This document shows, piece by piece, positions 1 through 11,674 of a stretch of DNA of 64,000 nt. The position numbers were made by a program, and so were the translations under genes. Numbering within the stretch: the stretch's first letter is position 1; each line of letters opens with the position of its first letter. The notes under the pieces were generated by a model. It worked only from the letters and a program-made list of their open reading frames with translations. It did not search any database and was not told the DNA's origin. The DNA comes from Cryptomeria japonica (taxonomy: Eukaryota > Streptophyta > Pinopsida > Cupressales > Cupressaceae), in assembly GCF_030272615.1 (NCBI RefSeq), contig NC_081409.1, forward strand, positions 654,690,468 to 654,754,467. Direction: 5' to 3'.

Positions 1-617
1 GGTGAAGTTGATATTGTTGCTAGGGTTTAAGGTGGTTGAGGAGTCAAAGAGAGTATGAATGTGTAGCAGACTGAAGTAATGTTGTAATGCATTAGGAATG
101 AGCTATCAAGGATCTAATCAAGAAATCTGTGCTATTTGCTAGATCACTCACTTGTTGATTACTCACATCTTCGACAAGTCTGTAGCCCTTAGCCGGGTAG
201 GCCCAAAAGCCTTTTGTAAATCCTCTAACAAGGTGGTTCACATCTGTGGATCTAAAATCCTCTAGCAAGGTAGTCTTTAATCAGACTTATCTCCTAACAG
301 AGATTGAGATTCCTAATAGGATCTGTTCTGGTAAAGAACATCGTAAGACCTTAACCAGTCTAGTTCCTATTCTGCAGATAGTTACTTGTGAGTTCCATCT
401 CACTGTGGTTTTTCCCATTTAGGTTTCCACGTCAAAATCTCTTGTGTTATGGTGTTTGTTCTTTTGTGCGTGAATGCATTATTGGCTATTTGGTTTGCAT
501 GTGTGCTAACCGGTTTGTCTGCTAAACTATTTTACCGGTTTACTGTTAGTCTTGAAAAGTGTTAAAGTGCAAAGATTTTTGGCATACTAATTCACCCCCC
601 CCTCTTAGTATTCATCA
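1..617 (+). repeat. Element A 5' LTR (3' part only)
   Basis: Aligns to 6565-7196 of the 3' LTR and ends TTCATCA just before the primer-binding site. It contains a series of CTAACnnGG-like words at about 185-365 and the conserved box GTGGTTTTTCCCATTT followed by GGTTTCCACGT (about 405-432). The 3' LTR carries a short extra direct duplication (CCTTAACTGGTCT twice, about 6913-6942) that this copy lacks. Confidence 0.88.
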
Positions 618-619
618 AT

Positions 620-632
620 TGGTATCAGAGCC
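620..632 (+). other. Primer-binding site, initiator tRNA-Met
   Basis: TGGTATCAGAGCC begins 2 bases after the LTR end. It is the standard Copia primer site, complementary to the 3' end of plant initiator tRNA-Met. Confidence 0.9.
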
Positions 633-655
633 TACCTTTCTATAAGTTTAACCAC

Positions 656-1945
656 TTGGAAAGAGATATCGGAGAATGCACATTGAGGGAACTTACTCAT
701 TGGCTCACTCAGTCTGAGCAAGCCTATGATGATCTTATGGTCAAATACAAGGTATCTCAAGCAAAAAGGAGAGAACATGTAGAAAAGATGATGGAGCTAT
801 CTGAAAATAGTTCCTCTGATGAAGCTAACATGGAAGCCCTGATTCAAGAAGTAGAAAAGCTAAATCAATCCAATTCCAACTTGAGAAAAGAATTGGAAGG
901 ACTGACTATTCGAATGTGCCAAGAGCTTGAGAACTGGAGGAAAGCTAAAGATCTATTCAAAGACAAGGATCATGAAATCTCCAAGCAAAAGCAAGAGATC
1001 AATGCCCTCACTACTCAACTCCATGCAAGCAAAGTGGAAAAGGAAGACATGCAAGGAGAACTGAACATTGCCATCTCTAAGAATGAAAACCTAATGAAAA
1101 CAAATGCTGCTATTTCCAAAGAACTCTCTGAGTCAAAGGAAATACTTGCTAAGTTCAACAATAGTACTGTCAAGATAGAGCAAAAGCTTGAATTTGCCAA
1201 ACCGGTTAAGAATACTGATGGACTTGCTTATTCCGGTCATGAGGAAGGTGAGACCTTTGGTAAAATTGCTGGAACATCAAAGAATCAACTGACATCAAAG
1301 GATAAAGGTAAGAAAAAGTTTAAACCTATTTTCTTTAACTGTCTTAAAGAAGGACATACTGCCAATGTGTGTAGGAGTAAGGTTTACAATAATTTTCCCT
1401 ATTTTCTAAATGATAAGCCTAGATCCTATAAATTCAATGGCAACTATTATGCATGCAACAAGTTTGGGCATAGAGCATCTGAATCCAGGTCTGTTATGAA
1501 TAAAATTGAAACATATCCTCAGAGGACCCAAGGAGTTGGTCCTGAACCTTTTGTGAACTGGAATCACAATCGGTTTAATGCCTTCAATCATTAGCCAAGA
1601 AGCAGTGGCTATCAAGTGGCAACCGGATGGAGAGAAAACTGTTGGATTTGTCATGGTCATGGTCACACTATTGCAACATACAGAAGGAAGATTGGAAACA
1701 TGAACAATGGACCTTGGAGAGCACCTCGATTGGGCTGCTATCACTGCAACAAACTGGGTCACATTGCCAGATTTTGTAGATCAAGAAAGAGTATATCAAA
1801 TGATATACCAGTCACCCCAGAAGGAAAGATTGATGTTGACACTATTCAAGTGGATATGAACAAGACCTGGAAGAAGAAACCAATGGTATTACAAGAGGAA
1901 CTGGTTTCTACACCTAGTGTGGAATTCATGGAACTGACAAACTAA
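656..1945 (+). pseudogene. gag: Broken Copia gag: coiled coil plus four CCHC zinc knuckles
   Basis: One frame runs from the primer site to 1945 with a single internal stop (TAG at 1592-1594, probably from CAG), giving about 430 codons. There is no ATG at the front, and the usual N-terminal Copia gag domain (UBN2 type) is missing, so the 5' part was deleted. The N-terminal half is a charged predicted coiled coil, about residues 10-190. Four nucleocapsid-type knuckles follow near 1331, 1444, 1640 and 1736. Only the last (CYHCNKLGHIARFC) keeps all C-x2-C-x4-H-x4-C ligands. The first has lost its first Cys (now Phe), the second its first and last, and the third its last (now Tyr). Intact gag proteins of this kind coat the RNA and form the particle; this copy probably cannot. 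Confidence 0.8.
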
Positions 1946-1951
1946 GCTTTA

Positions 1952-2390
1952 GAAAAGCTTAGGGGGAGAAAATGGCAAAATGTTTCAAACCCCTGGTTTA
2001 CACCAATAAAAGACCTTAACCAGTATGTGATACCTATCATTTGGTGGAAGATTGGAAATGGTAAAAGGAAAATTAGGGTTTTAACCCTAATGGTGAAGCA
2101 TTAATTGCGGTAGGTGAGGAATATATTTAAAAGAAATTTTTCAAATCATTTCTCACTATCAGTTTTCGAGCGAAGAAGGTTTTCAAGTGTAGAGCGAAGA
2201 AAAGTGATTTGTGCTGCGATTCTAAGAAATTTAAGGAGCCTCGAAGGAGATTCAAATTCAAATTGCAAATGGTCAAGTGAAGAACGCAAAACAGTGATTC
2301 TACAACCGACGAAGTGTGAGGTGGAGAAGAATCTGAAAGCCCTAAATTCATGATTTTCGAAAGGTATTTTTTGAGTTTTCAATTTCTATC
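1952..2390 (+). promoter_or_regulatory. Purine tract after gag and possible internal promoter and leader for the second ORF
   Basis: Just after gag comes TTAGGGGGAGAAAA (about 1957-1971), the same word used as polypurine tract at the 3' end of the element. Further on is a good TATA-like sequence, ATATATTTAAA at about 2120-2130, then some 260 bases of leader to an ATG in a favourable plant context (ATCATGGCTT, 2388-2397). This suggests the second ORF had its own transcript. It is an inference from sequence words only. Confidence 0.4.
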
Positions 2391-5300
2391 ATGGCTTCTG
2401 CATCCCATACTAGCTCTAGTACATTTGTAGATTCAACAAGCTTTATTCAACGTAAGTCTAGATATAATGCCCTATCACAAGTTCCAATTGGTGTGATAGT
2501 AGAAGAGGGAATCTCAGATTACATAGCTCATAAAATTGAAGACCTAGGGTCTCTAGCAATTCACTCGCAACTAGGTTTATTTTGTGGACAAGATAAAAAG
2601 ATCAAACCAGAGTATAGTATTTTGGAGAAGGAAAAGCTCCACAATGTTGTTTATTTTTTGGAGGATTTCATAGATGATCACATTAGGATCATTCTGAGCA
2701 GAGTTCATGGTGAAAAAATGTACCTGGAAAGAACGCATGATATAACACCACAAGCAATTCATGTTGTCACTAGTTTTTGCAATACAGGGGAAGTGCTAGC
2801 CCTAAGGATGGTAAGAAAAACTGAAATGTTCAAGCTCATTGGTTCAATGAGTGACTCACGAGGTATGACCATCAATTCTATCAAGGATGATCTAGTGAAA
2901 TATGCATGTATGGTGATTGGATACCGGATGTTCTCAGCCAATAGAATTAACTCTGTACCTATTGCAATAGGAAATGTTGCTTACCGGATGATCAAGGAGG
3001 ATGCATCATTTTACCTATGCACCGGTATGCAAAGGAAACTCCTATTGAATCTTAAATCGATCAAACAGGATAATGCAATGAGGTTCAAGTTTGGACAACT
3101 ACTAGTTGGGTTGTTCTTTTACTTCCAAGGCTATTTTCTAGGAGTAGGTGATGTCAGGTGGTTTGTTGACCAATTGGTAACCAAGAAAATCAAGGAAAGC
3201 ATTCAAGTAGTTGGAACCAGTTACCCTAAAGTTCTAAACAAGTACTTTGATGAGTTCAGACGCAAAATGTGTCAGAGGGTGAGAATATCAGGTGATATTG
3301 TCAAGAAATATGAAGATGATATCTATTTCACCATTAAAGTGGATCAATGCATAATGGAGGTTGTTGAGCCTAGACAGGAGGAAGTGGAGCCTATGGGCTA
3401 TGAGGTAATGAATGATATGTTGGAAGGATATGCCTCTACCCTTATTGCCTCACCACTTGATCCAAAGGCAAAAAGAACCGGCACCTACCTAGAAAGGATA
3501 ACTCCAGTTGAGGAACCCTCAGCAAAGAAAGGAAAAGAACCTTCAGTGAAGAAGGAAAAAGTAGTGCCTTCAACATCAACACTGGCTACTACAGCCAGTC
3601 CTACAGTGACCAAGCGGTCACCGAATAAAAAGAAACCTGAAGTGGCACCTACTAAAGTGTTTGAGAGAAAGAGGAAGACAAGGAATACCTCTCCAGACTC
3701 AGAAGAAACTGTGTTTGAGGAAAAACCAAAGAAGACATGACAAGCAAAGAAAAAAACAAAGAATGAACCGACATCATCGGCACCGGTAAATATTGACATC
3801 TCCTCCTACAAACCTTTGACACATTGTCAAAGAACTATCAAAAACATTAGGAGAAAAGTGTCGAATGATTTGATTGATTGTTTTGATGACTTTAATGATG
3901 ATGAAAAGGAAGCGTTGAAAAAGAAACAATTCAGTCTTTATGTGTTAATGACTGGTCGCCTTCAATAATTAGATCTGAGACACCAAATTCTTTGTATAAG
4001 TCCTTAGACAGTAAATGGCACATTGCCATAGAGCAGGAACCGGAAATGAGAGAAAAAGTTTTTGCTGAACACTTTCCTGATGTATCAAACTCAGAACTGT
4101 TTGAAGTAATGAATAAATACAAAGGCCTCTTCTTCATGAGAAGAAGAAGACTCTTGTTACTTGAAGGGAAGGGTAAAGAAGTGCTCAAGAATACACACAT
4201 CCTTTCTCTAGAAGCCTTGAAGATGCATAGAATGGTTGAAGCCAACAGGAAGGCTGAGCAAGAACCAACAATAACTAAACCAGATGAAGTGTTTGATGAT
4301 GAAGGAAATCTAGTTGTTGAACTGATCAACACTATTGATGTCGATGCTCTGGATGGAGAAGATATTTCTCAGGGTACACCATCGGAAGCTACAAGACAGG
4401 AGAAGCAGGTAGAACATGAAATAAAGCAAAAGGAAACTGAGGATAAAAAAGAGGAAGCAAAGGATGAAGCGGAGAAGAAGAAAGTAGAAGAGGAGAAGAA
4501 GAAGAAGGATGAAGAGGAGCAAAAGAAGAAGGATAAAGAGGAGAAGAAGAAGAAGGATAAAGAGGAGAAGAAGAAGAAGGATGAAGGGGAGAAGAAAAAG
4601 AAGGATGAAGAGGAGAAGAAGAAAAAGGAAGAGGACAAGAAGAAGAAGGAAGAAGATGAGGAGAAACAGAAACACGAAGAAAAGAGAAAAGAAGAAGAGA
4701 AGAAAAGAAAAGAAGAGGAAGAAGAGAAAAAGAAACAAGAAGATGCAAAGAAGAAGAAGATAAGGAAGAGGAGAAGTAGAAGGAAATAGAGAAAAAGAAA
4801 AAGGAAGAGGAAGAGAAGGAAGAGGAAAAGAGAAGAGAAGCGGAAAAGAAGAAAACAAAGGAGGACAACGCAGGAGAAGCGGCAAAGAGCACGCAGATGG
4901 AGACACCTAAGGCAACCGGTAGTCAAGCCAAACCAACTGACCTTATCAGTCCCATTGACCTCTAGTCTACAAGTGAAATGGAGCTACTGCAGAGCATCAA
5001 GGTTGCTCAAGAATGCCTTGAGGTGTTAAGGAGGAAGAAGGAGGAAGATGTGATCCAAGCTGTGGTGCACACTCATACTGGTTTGTTACCCGGTATAAAC
5101 CTCCCCAATACCGATTCATCATTGGCACAACTAAAGCTCCTATGCACAGTATTAGATGATCAAGTGTAGAGCTTAGAAGAGGTAGTAGAGGGAAATGCTA
5201 ATGAAGAGCATCAAAAGGCTCTAAATATTGCACTGGTGAAGAAGTTAAATGAGCTCTAGACTGAACTCCAAAAAGCACAAAAGGATATAAGGGACGCTTT

Positions 5301-5764
5301 GGATGAGGGGAATCTTCTACTCAGCAAGATTTGCCAATCCCATCTGTTCTGTGACAATGTGCTTGCACAGAAGCAAAAGCTTCAATCTGACTTGCAGTCC
5401 TACATGAGCACATTCAAGCCGCTTTATGACTCCTTTATAGCCTATGGGAAAACCGTTCACCAGTTTCACATCCAAATAGCAAAAATGGAGCATGAGATCA
5501 GCACCCGATCTCAAGATTTGCAGGAGCTACAACTGGTTCTACTCCCACGTCTACAAATTCTTCAAAAGTGCTATCTAAATTTGGATGCCTTAACAGTGAC
5601 ACAAGAGATGAGCACAAATTGATGCCATGGAAGAACAAGTCTCCCAGATGCAGACAGAGAAAGAAGTAGCCACCTCGCTACTTGAGTCCTGGTCTTTATC
5701 TATGAAACAATTCTTGCAGGACTTTAAATCTATTTTTGACAAGTTTTATTCCCTATTGTCATAA
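2391..5764 (+). pseudogene. Broken accessory ORF of element A: unknown globular domain, basic linker, K/E helix, coiled-coil tail
   Basis: I do not recognise a named family. The frame opens with ATG at 2391 and is uninterrupted for 449 codons, to a TGA at 3738. It continues in frame to about 3969, shifts, runs from 3992 through a Lys/Glu-rich block to about 4750, shifts again, runs to 5622 and ends in a third frame at 5764. Total is near 1,100 codons. Residues 1-360 look globular and mostly helical, with the motif DITPQAIHVVTSFCNTGE near residue 120. Residues 370-450 are a Lys/Ser/Pro-rich basic linker. The middle is a nearly pure K/E repeat and the last 300 codons are coiled coil. Most internal stops are TAG or TGA in place of CAG or CGA. 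It sits where pol would be. It resembles plant proteins annotated as putative plant transposon proteins, but that is a family impression. Confidence 0.65.
4439..4865 (+). repeat. Purine-only tract encoding K/E repeats
   Basis: Over about 420 bases the plus strand is almost only A and G. The core (about 4495-4640) is a 24 bp tandem unit encoding KEEKKKKD-like octads, six or more times. The i to i+4 spacing of E and K is that of a single stable alpha helix. The opposite strand opens as long Ser/Phe/Leu frames, which are artefacts of this composition. Confidence 0.85.
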
Positions 5765-5825
5765 ACTTTTATTATTTTAATACCAAATGAAAACAGGGGT
5801 TGTTCAGCTATACTTTGTCATTGTT

Positions 5826-6052
5826 GACAAGGGGGGAGAAGTATTCTAAGGGGGAGAAGTATCTAGTATTTAAAACTTTTTATGTATGCTCTAATATCTC
5901 TATGTGAAAAATAGTTATACATTCTATTGTTAAAGGGATAGTGTATATGCTTAGGGGGAGAAATTTTGCTAATGGCATGATTTTGTTGTAAAACACTTAG
6001 ATGCCAAAATTTTATTTTCCTAAGTGTTGCCATCAATGCCAAAGGGGGAGAT
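5826..6052 (+). other. Repeated polypurine tracts before the 3' LTR
   Basis: GGGGGAG occurs in four purine blocks at about 5829, 5852, 5954 and 6043. The last, AAAGGGGGAGAT, abuts the LTR start TGTTGGCA at 6053 and is the functional plus-strand primer candidate. Multiple tracts are described for Sireviruses. Confidence 0.75.
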
Positions 6053-7196
6053 TGTTGGCATTTTTTATGTTTATGATGTGATTGTCATTGATGGACACAC
6101 ACTTGCATTAAGATCTCCTTTATATGTATGAGCTTAAGCTCAACTAGAATATGTTGCAACCGGTATGTTGTATTATAGTCGTTAGACTATTGGTGTTTTG
6201 CAGAATGTGTTTACCAATCTGAAGCGGCATGTCGACCCCAAGTGGTTTGTGGATCCCAAGCGGTACATGGGATTAAAGCAGCATAACACATTTTTTCCAG
6301 TCTTCATTTTTGTCAAACTGGCAACTGGTATTTTGTATGAACCGGTAATACTCTGTGATGAGTTACCAACTGACATTTTGTGATGAGTTACCATCCATCG
6401 ATTGTTTGATGGTGCCGACACTTTAACAGTGCTTTTTGTGTCATGTTACCAAGTATGTCCAGGTTCATTAAACCTAGGGAATTGGATTGTAATCCTATTG
6501 GACTGACATGAAATCAAATTCCTTTATAAGGACATCATGTCTAGGGTTTTAGGTTGTTGTTGTTGGTGAAGTTGATATTGTTGCTAGGGTTTAAGGTGGT
6601 TGAGGAGTCAGAGAGAGTATGAATGTGTAGAAGACTAAAGTAATGCTGGAATGCATTAGGAACAAGCTATCAAGGATCTAATCAAGCAATCTGTGCTATT
6701 TTCTAGATCACTCACTTGTTGATTACTCACATCTTCGACAAGTCTGTAGCCCTTAACCAGGTAGGCCCAAAAGCCTTTTGTAAATCCTCTAACAAGGTGG
6801 TTCACATCTGTGGATCTAAAATCCTCTAGCAAGGTAGTCTTTAATCAGACTTATCTCCTAATAGAGATTGAGATTCCTAATAGGATCTGTTCTGGTAATG
6901 AACATTGTAAGACCTTAACTGGTCTAACCTTAACTGGTCTGGTTCCTATTCTGTAGATAGTTACTTGTGAGTTCCATCTCATCGTGGTTTTTCCCATTTG
7001 GGTTTCCACATCAAAATCTCTTGTGTTATGGTGTTTGTGCTTTTGTGGGTGAATGCATTATTTGCTATTTGGTTTGCATGTGTGCTAATCGGTTTGTCTG
7101 CTAAATTATTTTATCGGTTTACTGTTAGTCTTGCAAAGTGTTTAAGTGCAAATATTTTTGGCATACTAATTCACTCCCCCCTCTTAGTAGTCATCA
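6053..7196 (+). repeat. Element A 3' LTR, complete, 1,144 bp
   Basis: Starts TGTTGGCA after the polypurine tract and ends TCATCA. A TATA-like TTTATAAGG lies at about 6523-6531. The CTAACnnGG ladder is at about 6745-6945 and the GTGGTTTTTCCCATTTGGG box at about 6984-7003. Confidence 0.9.
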
Positions 7197-8399
7197 ATGT
7201 GTACTCATTTTATTGAATTTATATGTAAGATACATACATGTGTTACACCTTCTTAATATTTTAATCTTGTTTGAAATATAGAAGCAAAAGATTGTTTTCT
7301 TTGAGAGGTATATTTGTTTATCTATGAAAGAATGCTTCCTGTCAGATAGGATTGGATTAACAAATGATTGGTTCTCTCTCTATTTCTTCAATGAAAGATT
7401 GTCTTCCTTAAACATTATATTAATATCTTATGAGATATAGGAAGCTAGAATTGAAAAGATGAAAGATTGTCTATTGTATATTTTATTCTAGATTTATATG
7501 AACAAAGCGAGATAGGCTTGTGTTTGTGGAAAGTTACCTTCCAGGACGGGTGATGAATGTGGATTGTAGAGAGAATAGTTGTTTTTTCCAACTCTTTTTG
7601 ATGTGCATGGCATTATACTCGGCCGAGTAATCTTTTGAATTATCCATAGAAATAGATTGAATTCTTTATTTTATGCTCTCTACCACATCCTTGAATGATA
7701 GTGAATGCTTGTTTCTTAAAAGAATTAGAAAAATGAAAATGCTTGTATCATCTAGGCATGCACTAGATTCCATCTTGCCTTTCAAATTCTTTTGCTAAGC
7801 AATTCATGCAGGGTCGGGTATTCTTGATTGACCAAGAATTCTAGGGAAGCATAAGCTTCAAGGTTGGGCAGAAAAAGTGCCTAAATCTTGTTCTCATCTT
7901 CATGCTAAATATTGCATTGGTGATAGCTTGGGTTGAAGATCAATGGATGCATCTGACCCTTTACTTTGTATTATTTATTATTGAACTTATGACAACTTTA
8001 AATGCATAGGTTTGTATGATTGAGATACTACTTTTATCGAATTATGGAATAAAGAATCTTTATCTTTTATATAAAATTCGTGTTTATTCGATTTAAATGG
8101 AATGATCAAATGAATCTATGGATGGAAATTTGGAATGAAATAGACTTATTAACTGATCTATGTGTTTTTTTAAGAATAAAGAGTATTTCGGCTATTATTG
8201 AAGTTAGCTCAATTTACGTCTTTACATTATGCCACATATGATTATTATATGAATAGAATCTCAAGTGATTTCGGCGTGTTGATGAAATAATTTTTGTCTA
8301 GGGAATGAGCAAAGTATATTTCATATAATGCAAAGCACATGATGAGTACTAAGCTCAATGAAGTGGTGATCAAGGAGTGGTTGACGTTTTCTTGATTGA
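7197..8399. other. No gene recognised
   Basis: A/T-rich sequence with no convincing ORF, repeat or RNA gene. It could be U3 or internal sequence of the following LTR fragment, or older decayed repeat. Confidence 0.5.
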
Positions 8400-9323
8400 T
8401 GTGTAGAGATTGCTATGTAATCCAACGGTCATACTTGAACCGACTTGTTTGTAATCTCTATGAGAGGATTAGGTTTTTGTTGTGTTATCGATCTAATTGA
8501 TTTGTTTATAAGGTTGATGAATTATTTAGTTTCAGAGTTGGCAAAGTTTTAGTTGTGTGTGTGGTTGTCGAACCAAATGATGTATTTACAGTTTGAGTAA
8601 AAGGCAGATGGGAGCATCAAAAGGATCTAAACAAGCAAGTGTGGTGCTTTTCAAATAGATCAACAAACTCCTGTTGTTTTCTAACAATTACAATAGAATT
8701 GAAATCCCCTAACCAGGCAAGCTCTAAAAAGCTTGGTGTTATTCAAATACTCTAACAAGGTGATCCATTAGCTTGGATTTTCAAATCCTCTATCAAGGTT
8801 ACTCCTCACAGGGTATTGCTTCTAACAAGTCATTATAGTCAATACCTTAACCGGGTGGTCCCTAACAGGATCTGTTCTTAAAAGAACTTTTGTATAGATT
8901 TAACAGGCTTGGCTCCTAATAGGTCAAACTTTAGAAGATTTCATATAGTTATGTTGTGAGTCTCATCTCACTGTGGTTTTTCCCATTTGGGTTTCCATGT
9001 CAAAAATATTGTATCAAGTGGTGAATGTTTTGTGGTTGTTTTGCTTAACTACTTAATCCAGTTTGATAAGTCATGATAACCAGAAATATTGTGAAATGAA
9101 TTTTTACTACATAAGTAAAATCATTTGGATGTTTATGAGTTTGAAGTTGTTTACTATTAATTTATTATAACAGCCAACCAGTTTATCTTAACAATTTTTT
9201 ATCTTGACAGTGATATTGCATTGATAGTTCTAAGTTTACTTTGAGAGATTCATTTTGAGATTGGTGAAGTTTGCATCAATTTTTCTATCTACTAATTAAC
9301 CACCCCACCTCTCAGTAGTTGAC
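8400..9323 (+). repeat. Copia LTR fragment B (solo or truncated)
   Basis: Shares order and words with the element A LTR: TTTATAAGG (8505-8513), a ladder of CTAACAAGG, TAACCGGG and TAACAGG words (about 8695-8925), CTGTGGTTTTTCCCATTTGGG (8970-8990), and the C-rich end ACCCCACCTCTCAGTAG at 9303-9319. The primer site is not found downstream. The left boundary is uncertain. Confidence 0.6.
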
Positions 9324-9439
9324 CAAAATCTTATTCTTTCATTATACCATCACTGTCCTCCCTAGGATAGAGCGGTGTGCCCTTGTCCCTTCCTAGGGTT
9401 GCATTGTTGGTTGTGCATTGGGTGGGAAAATCCCCCGAT

Positions 9440-10772
9440 GTCAGCCTATGATGAAAATCAAATCCACTAACATGTATTTAAGGGGCATTCATCCTCTCAT
9501 TTGCATAAGGAAAAGTTGAATAAGATTGGAGTTTGTCAAGTTTCATAAGTGATCAAGAATTCAAGAGCATCCAAACATTTAAGCATTCTTTCCCATCATT
9601 GATCATTCTCAAGTCTCCCTTCAAGACTAGGTCTTGCATTCAAGTCAATGATTCAACCATTGAAGAGAGATTGATTCCAACATTTAATTCCACAGAAGCA
9701 TTTCTATCAACATTTCTATCACAACCTCCCTTGAGGTGATGTACAATTCAGTCTTTCATTTACATCTACTTGCAAGTACTTTCTTTCATTACTTTGTTAA
9801 TTCCAAAACTGGGGTTTGACCCAAAGGCAAATCCCCAATTCCAACCAATTTTTCTCTCTTTTCTATGTTGAGGTTGCAAGTGCATAGTTGTACTTTTGGA
9901 TTCGGGCTCCATTTGCAGAGGTGGAAAAACCCTTTTTGTTTCGCATATTTTTCGGAGGACCGTGTACATTCCCACCATGGTCTGGGCAACTTTCCCTCAA
10001 ATTTGCATTGCAACTTCATCTCAACATATTCTTGCCAAATCCAGGTGCACAACTTCATCCCATATTACAATCTCAAGTTATAATCAGTTCTTTGTTACTT
10101 TTGCACTACATAATTCAATCAATTCCTTTCCATTTCAAATAAGGAAGAGGGGATCAACTTATCATTCCCATTTCATTCAAAATTCAATCTTTATATTTGA
10201 AGATTGGATCTAGTGAATTCTCCTCTCCTCTTCCAAATGTAATTTGGTGAAAAGTGTTTGAAAGGTAATCTATAGTGAAACTCTCATCTCTCCTTGAGAG
10301 AAAGGGTAGCTTTTCTCTTGATCTCATCATTCACCATTTTCTACATTACACTAGCAGGTCTGAAGGTGAAATCCTCTAACTAGGTAACACATTAGCTTAT
10401 GTTTGTAAATCCCAATAATGTGGGTAGCTCCTAATAGGGTTGTGTCCTGACAGGCCTTATTGTATAGCTCTTAACCGGGCTAAAACACTCTTAACTGGGT
10501 GTGCCCCTAACAGGGTGGTTGTATGACCTTAACCGGTCATATCTCTATACTATAGTTAGAAGATCTTTGTGGCTACTAATTCCCACTGTGGTTTTTCCCA
10601 TTTGGGTTTCTACGTGAAAAATCATTATGTTATGGTTTGCATTCTTTTTTGGATGTTTACAGATGTGGTTATATTTCTTGCATGCTAATTGATTTTTAAG
10701 TTGGTTAAAGTTGTTATTGGATTTATTAAGTTTTTGTTTGCACTGATTCACCCCCCCCCACCTCTCAGTGCC
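9440..10772 (+). repeat. Copia LTR C, 5' LTR of a deleted element
   Basis: Carries TATTTAAGG (9475-9483) as possible TATA, the TAAC ladder (about 10372-10535), CACTGTGGTTTTTCCCATTTGGG in two overlapping parts at 10583-10606, and the C-rich end CACCCCCCCCCACCTCTCAG (about 10750-10769). The left end is not defined; ORFs inside it have no recognisable content. Confidence 0.5.
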
Positions 10773-11674
10773 TTACAAGTTTATCAAAATGGAGATATGT
10801 GGCTTTCACATCCATCTTATGATCAAGATAAAATTGAAGAAGTATTAGTTACTTATTTGCTCCAAAATAATATTACTTTAAATAATCTTACTGATATTTT
10901 ACAAAAGATACGTTGAAGCAATCACTTGAAGAAATTATTCGATGAAGTATACGTAGCAATGGAGAAAAGGTGTGTCTGTGTACAAAAAACTCTATCAGAA
11001 AGCATGAAGGAAATCAAAGAATGTGAAGAATAAGTGACCAATGTGTACAAATACTGTTTGTAGTGGTATGCTACTATAAAAAATTTCAAAGCTAAAATTG
11101 ACTCCATTGAGTCTGAGCTAGACTCCCTTGGTAGATCATTTGATATTTTCAGTGATAAAGATGGTGCACAAAGAAAGAGGATAAATTATTTATAGTCTAA
11201 TCTTAAATTTTTCCAAAGATAGAAAGAAGATGTAGTGAATACTTTCTAGAAAGTAAAGGAGATAGTTGAAGCTAGAGTGGAATATCTTTTCGGTCTTCTT
11301 GTTGATGCTGAAAAGTGTAAGAAGAATCCTTCCATGCCAGATTGTTTATATGATGGTATTAACATGTTGATGGAGAAAAACAATGTGTGAAAACCTTAGA
11401 ATGACTGTGAATTATTGGAATATCTTTCTTTCGAAACCTAAAAAGAGGTATAAAAGAATTTTCCAAGAAAAGTGTAATCGAAACATCTTTTTGGGAAGTG
11501 GTAATATTTTCTTACCCTTTGTCCTTGATGTCAAAGGGGGGGAAATATTGAGAAATATAGATATATTATCTAAGGGGGAGATAAGATGAGATATGGAAGA
11601 GATGTAAAAGTGTACTATAGATAAAATAGAGAATAGATAATAATTGTTTTTCCATTACTGAAAAAGTGACAGAT
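10773..11674 (+). pseudogene. Remnant of a coiled-coil accessory ORF in a second non-autonomous Copia element
   Basis: Directly after LTR C a coding-like stretch runs to about 10916, shifts frame, and continues from about 10923 to 11388 with several internal stops (TAA or TAG). The translation is charged and helical and resembles in style the coiled-coil C-terminus of the second ORF of element A; I recognise no domain. It is followed by GGGGGGGAAA (about 11536) and AAGGGGGAGATAAG (about 11572), the same type of repeated polypurine tracts, and then an LTR start. Gag, pol and the primer site are absent, so most of the internal region was deleted. Confidence 0.5.

Larger units (their letters stand above)
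1..7196 (+). mobile_element. Element A: non-autonomous Copia (Sirevirus-like) LTR retrotransposon, left end cut by window
   Basis: Bases 1-617 repeat as 6565-7196, so these are the two LTRs of one element; the first 512 bases of the 5' LTR lie outside the window. An initiator-tRNA-Met primer-binding site follows the 5' LTR, and a polypurine tract precedes the 3' LTR. Between them I find a broken gag and one long broken ORF of other origin, but no protease, integrase, RT or RNase H, so this copy relied on another element for mobility. The Met primer site, the GGGGGAG tracts repeated before the 3' LTR and the gag zinc knuckles fit Sirevirus-type Copia. The LTRs differ at roughly one base in fifteen by eye, so the insertion is old. 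Confidence 0.85.

Noticed and set aside
4310-4926. Long minus-strand frames rich in Ser, Phe and Leu
   Set aside because: They are the complement of the purine-only K/E repeat; no start context or domain.
9533-10213. Overlapping short ORFs
   Set aside because: Located in a Copia LTR; mutually overlapping on both strands without recognisable content.
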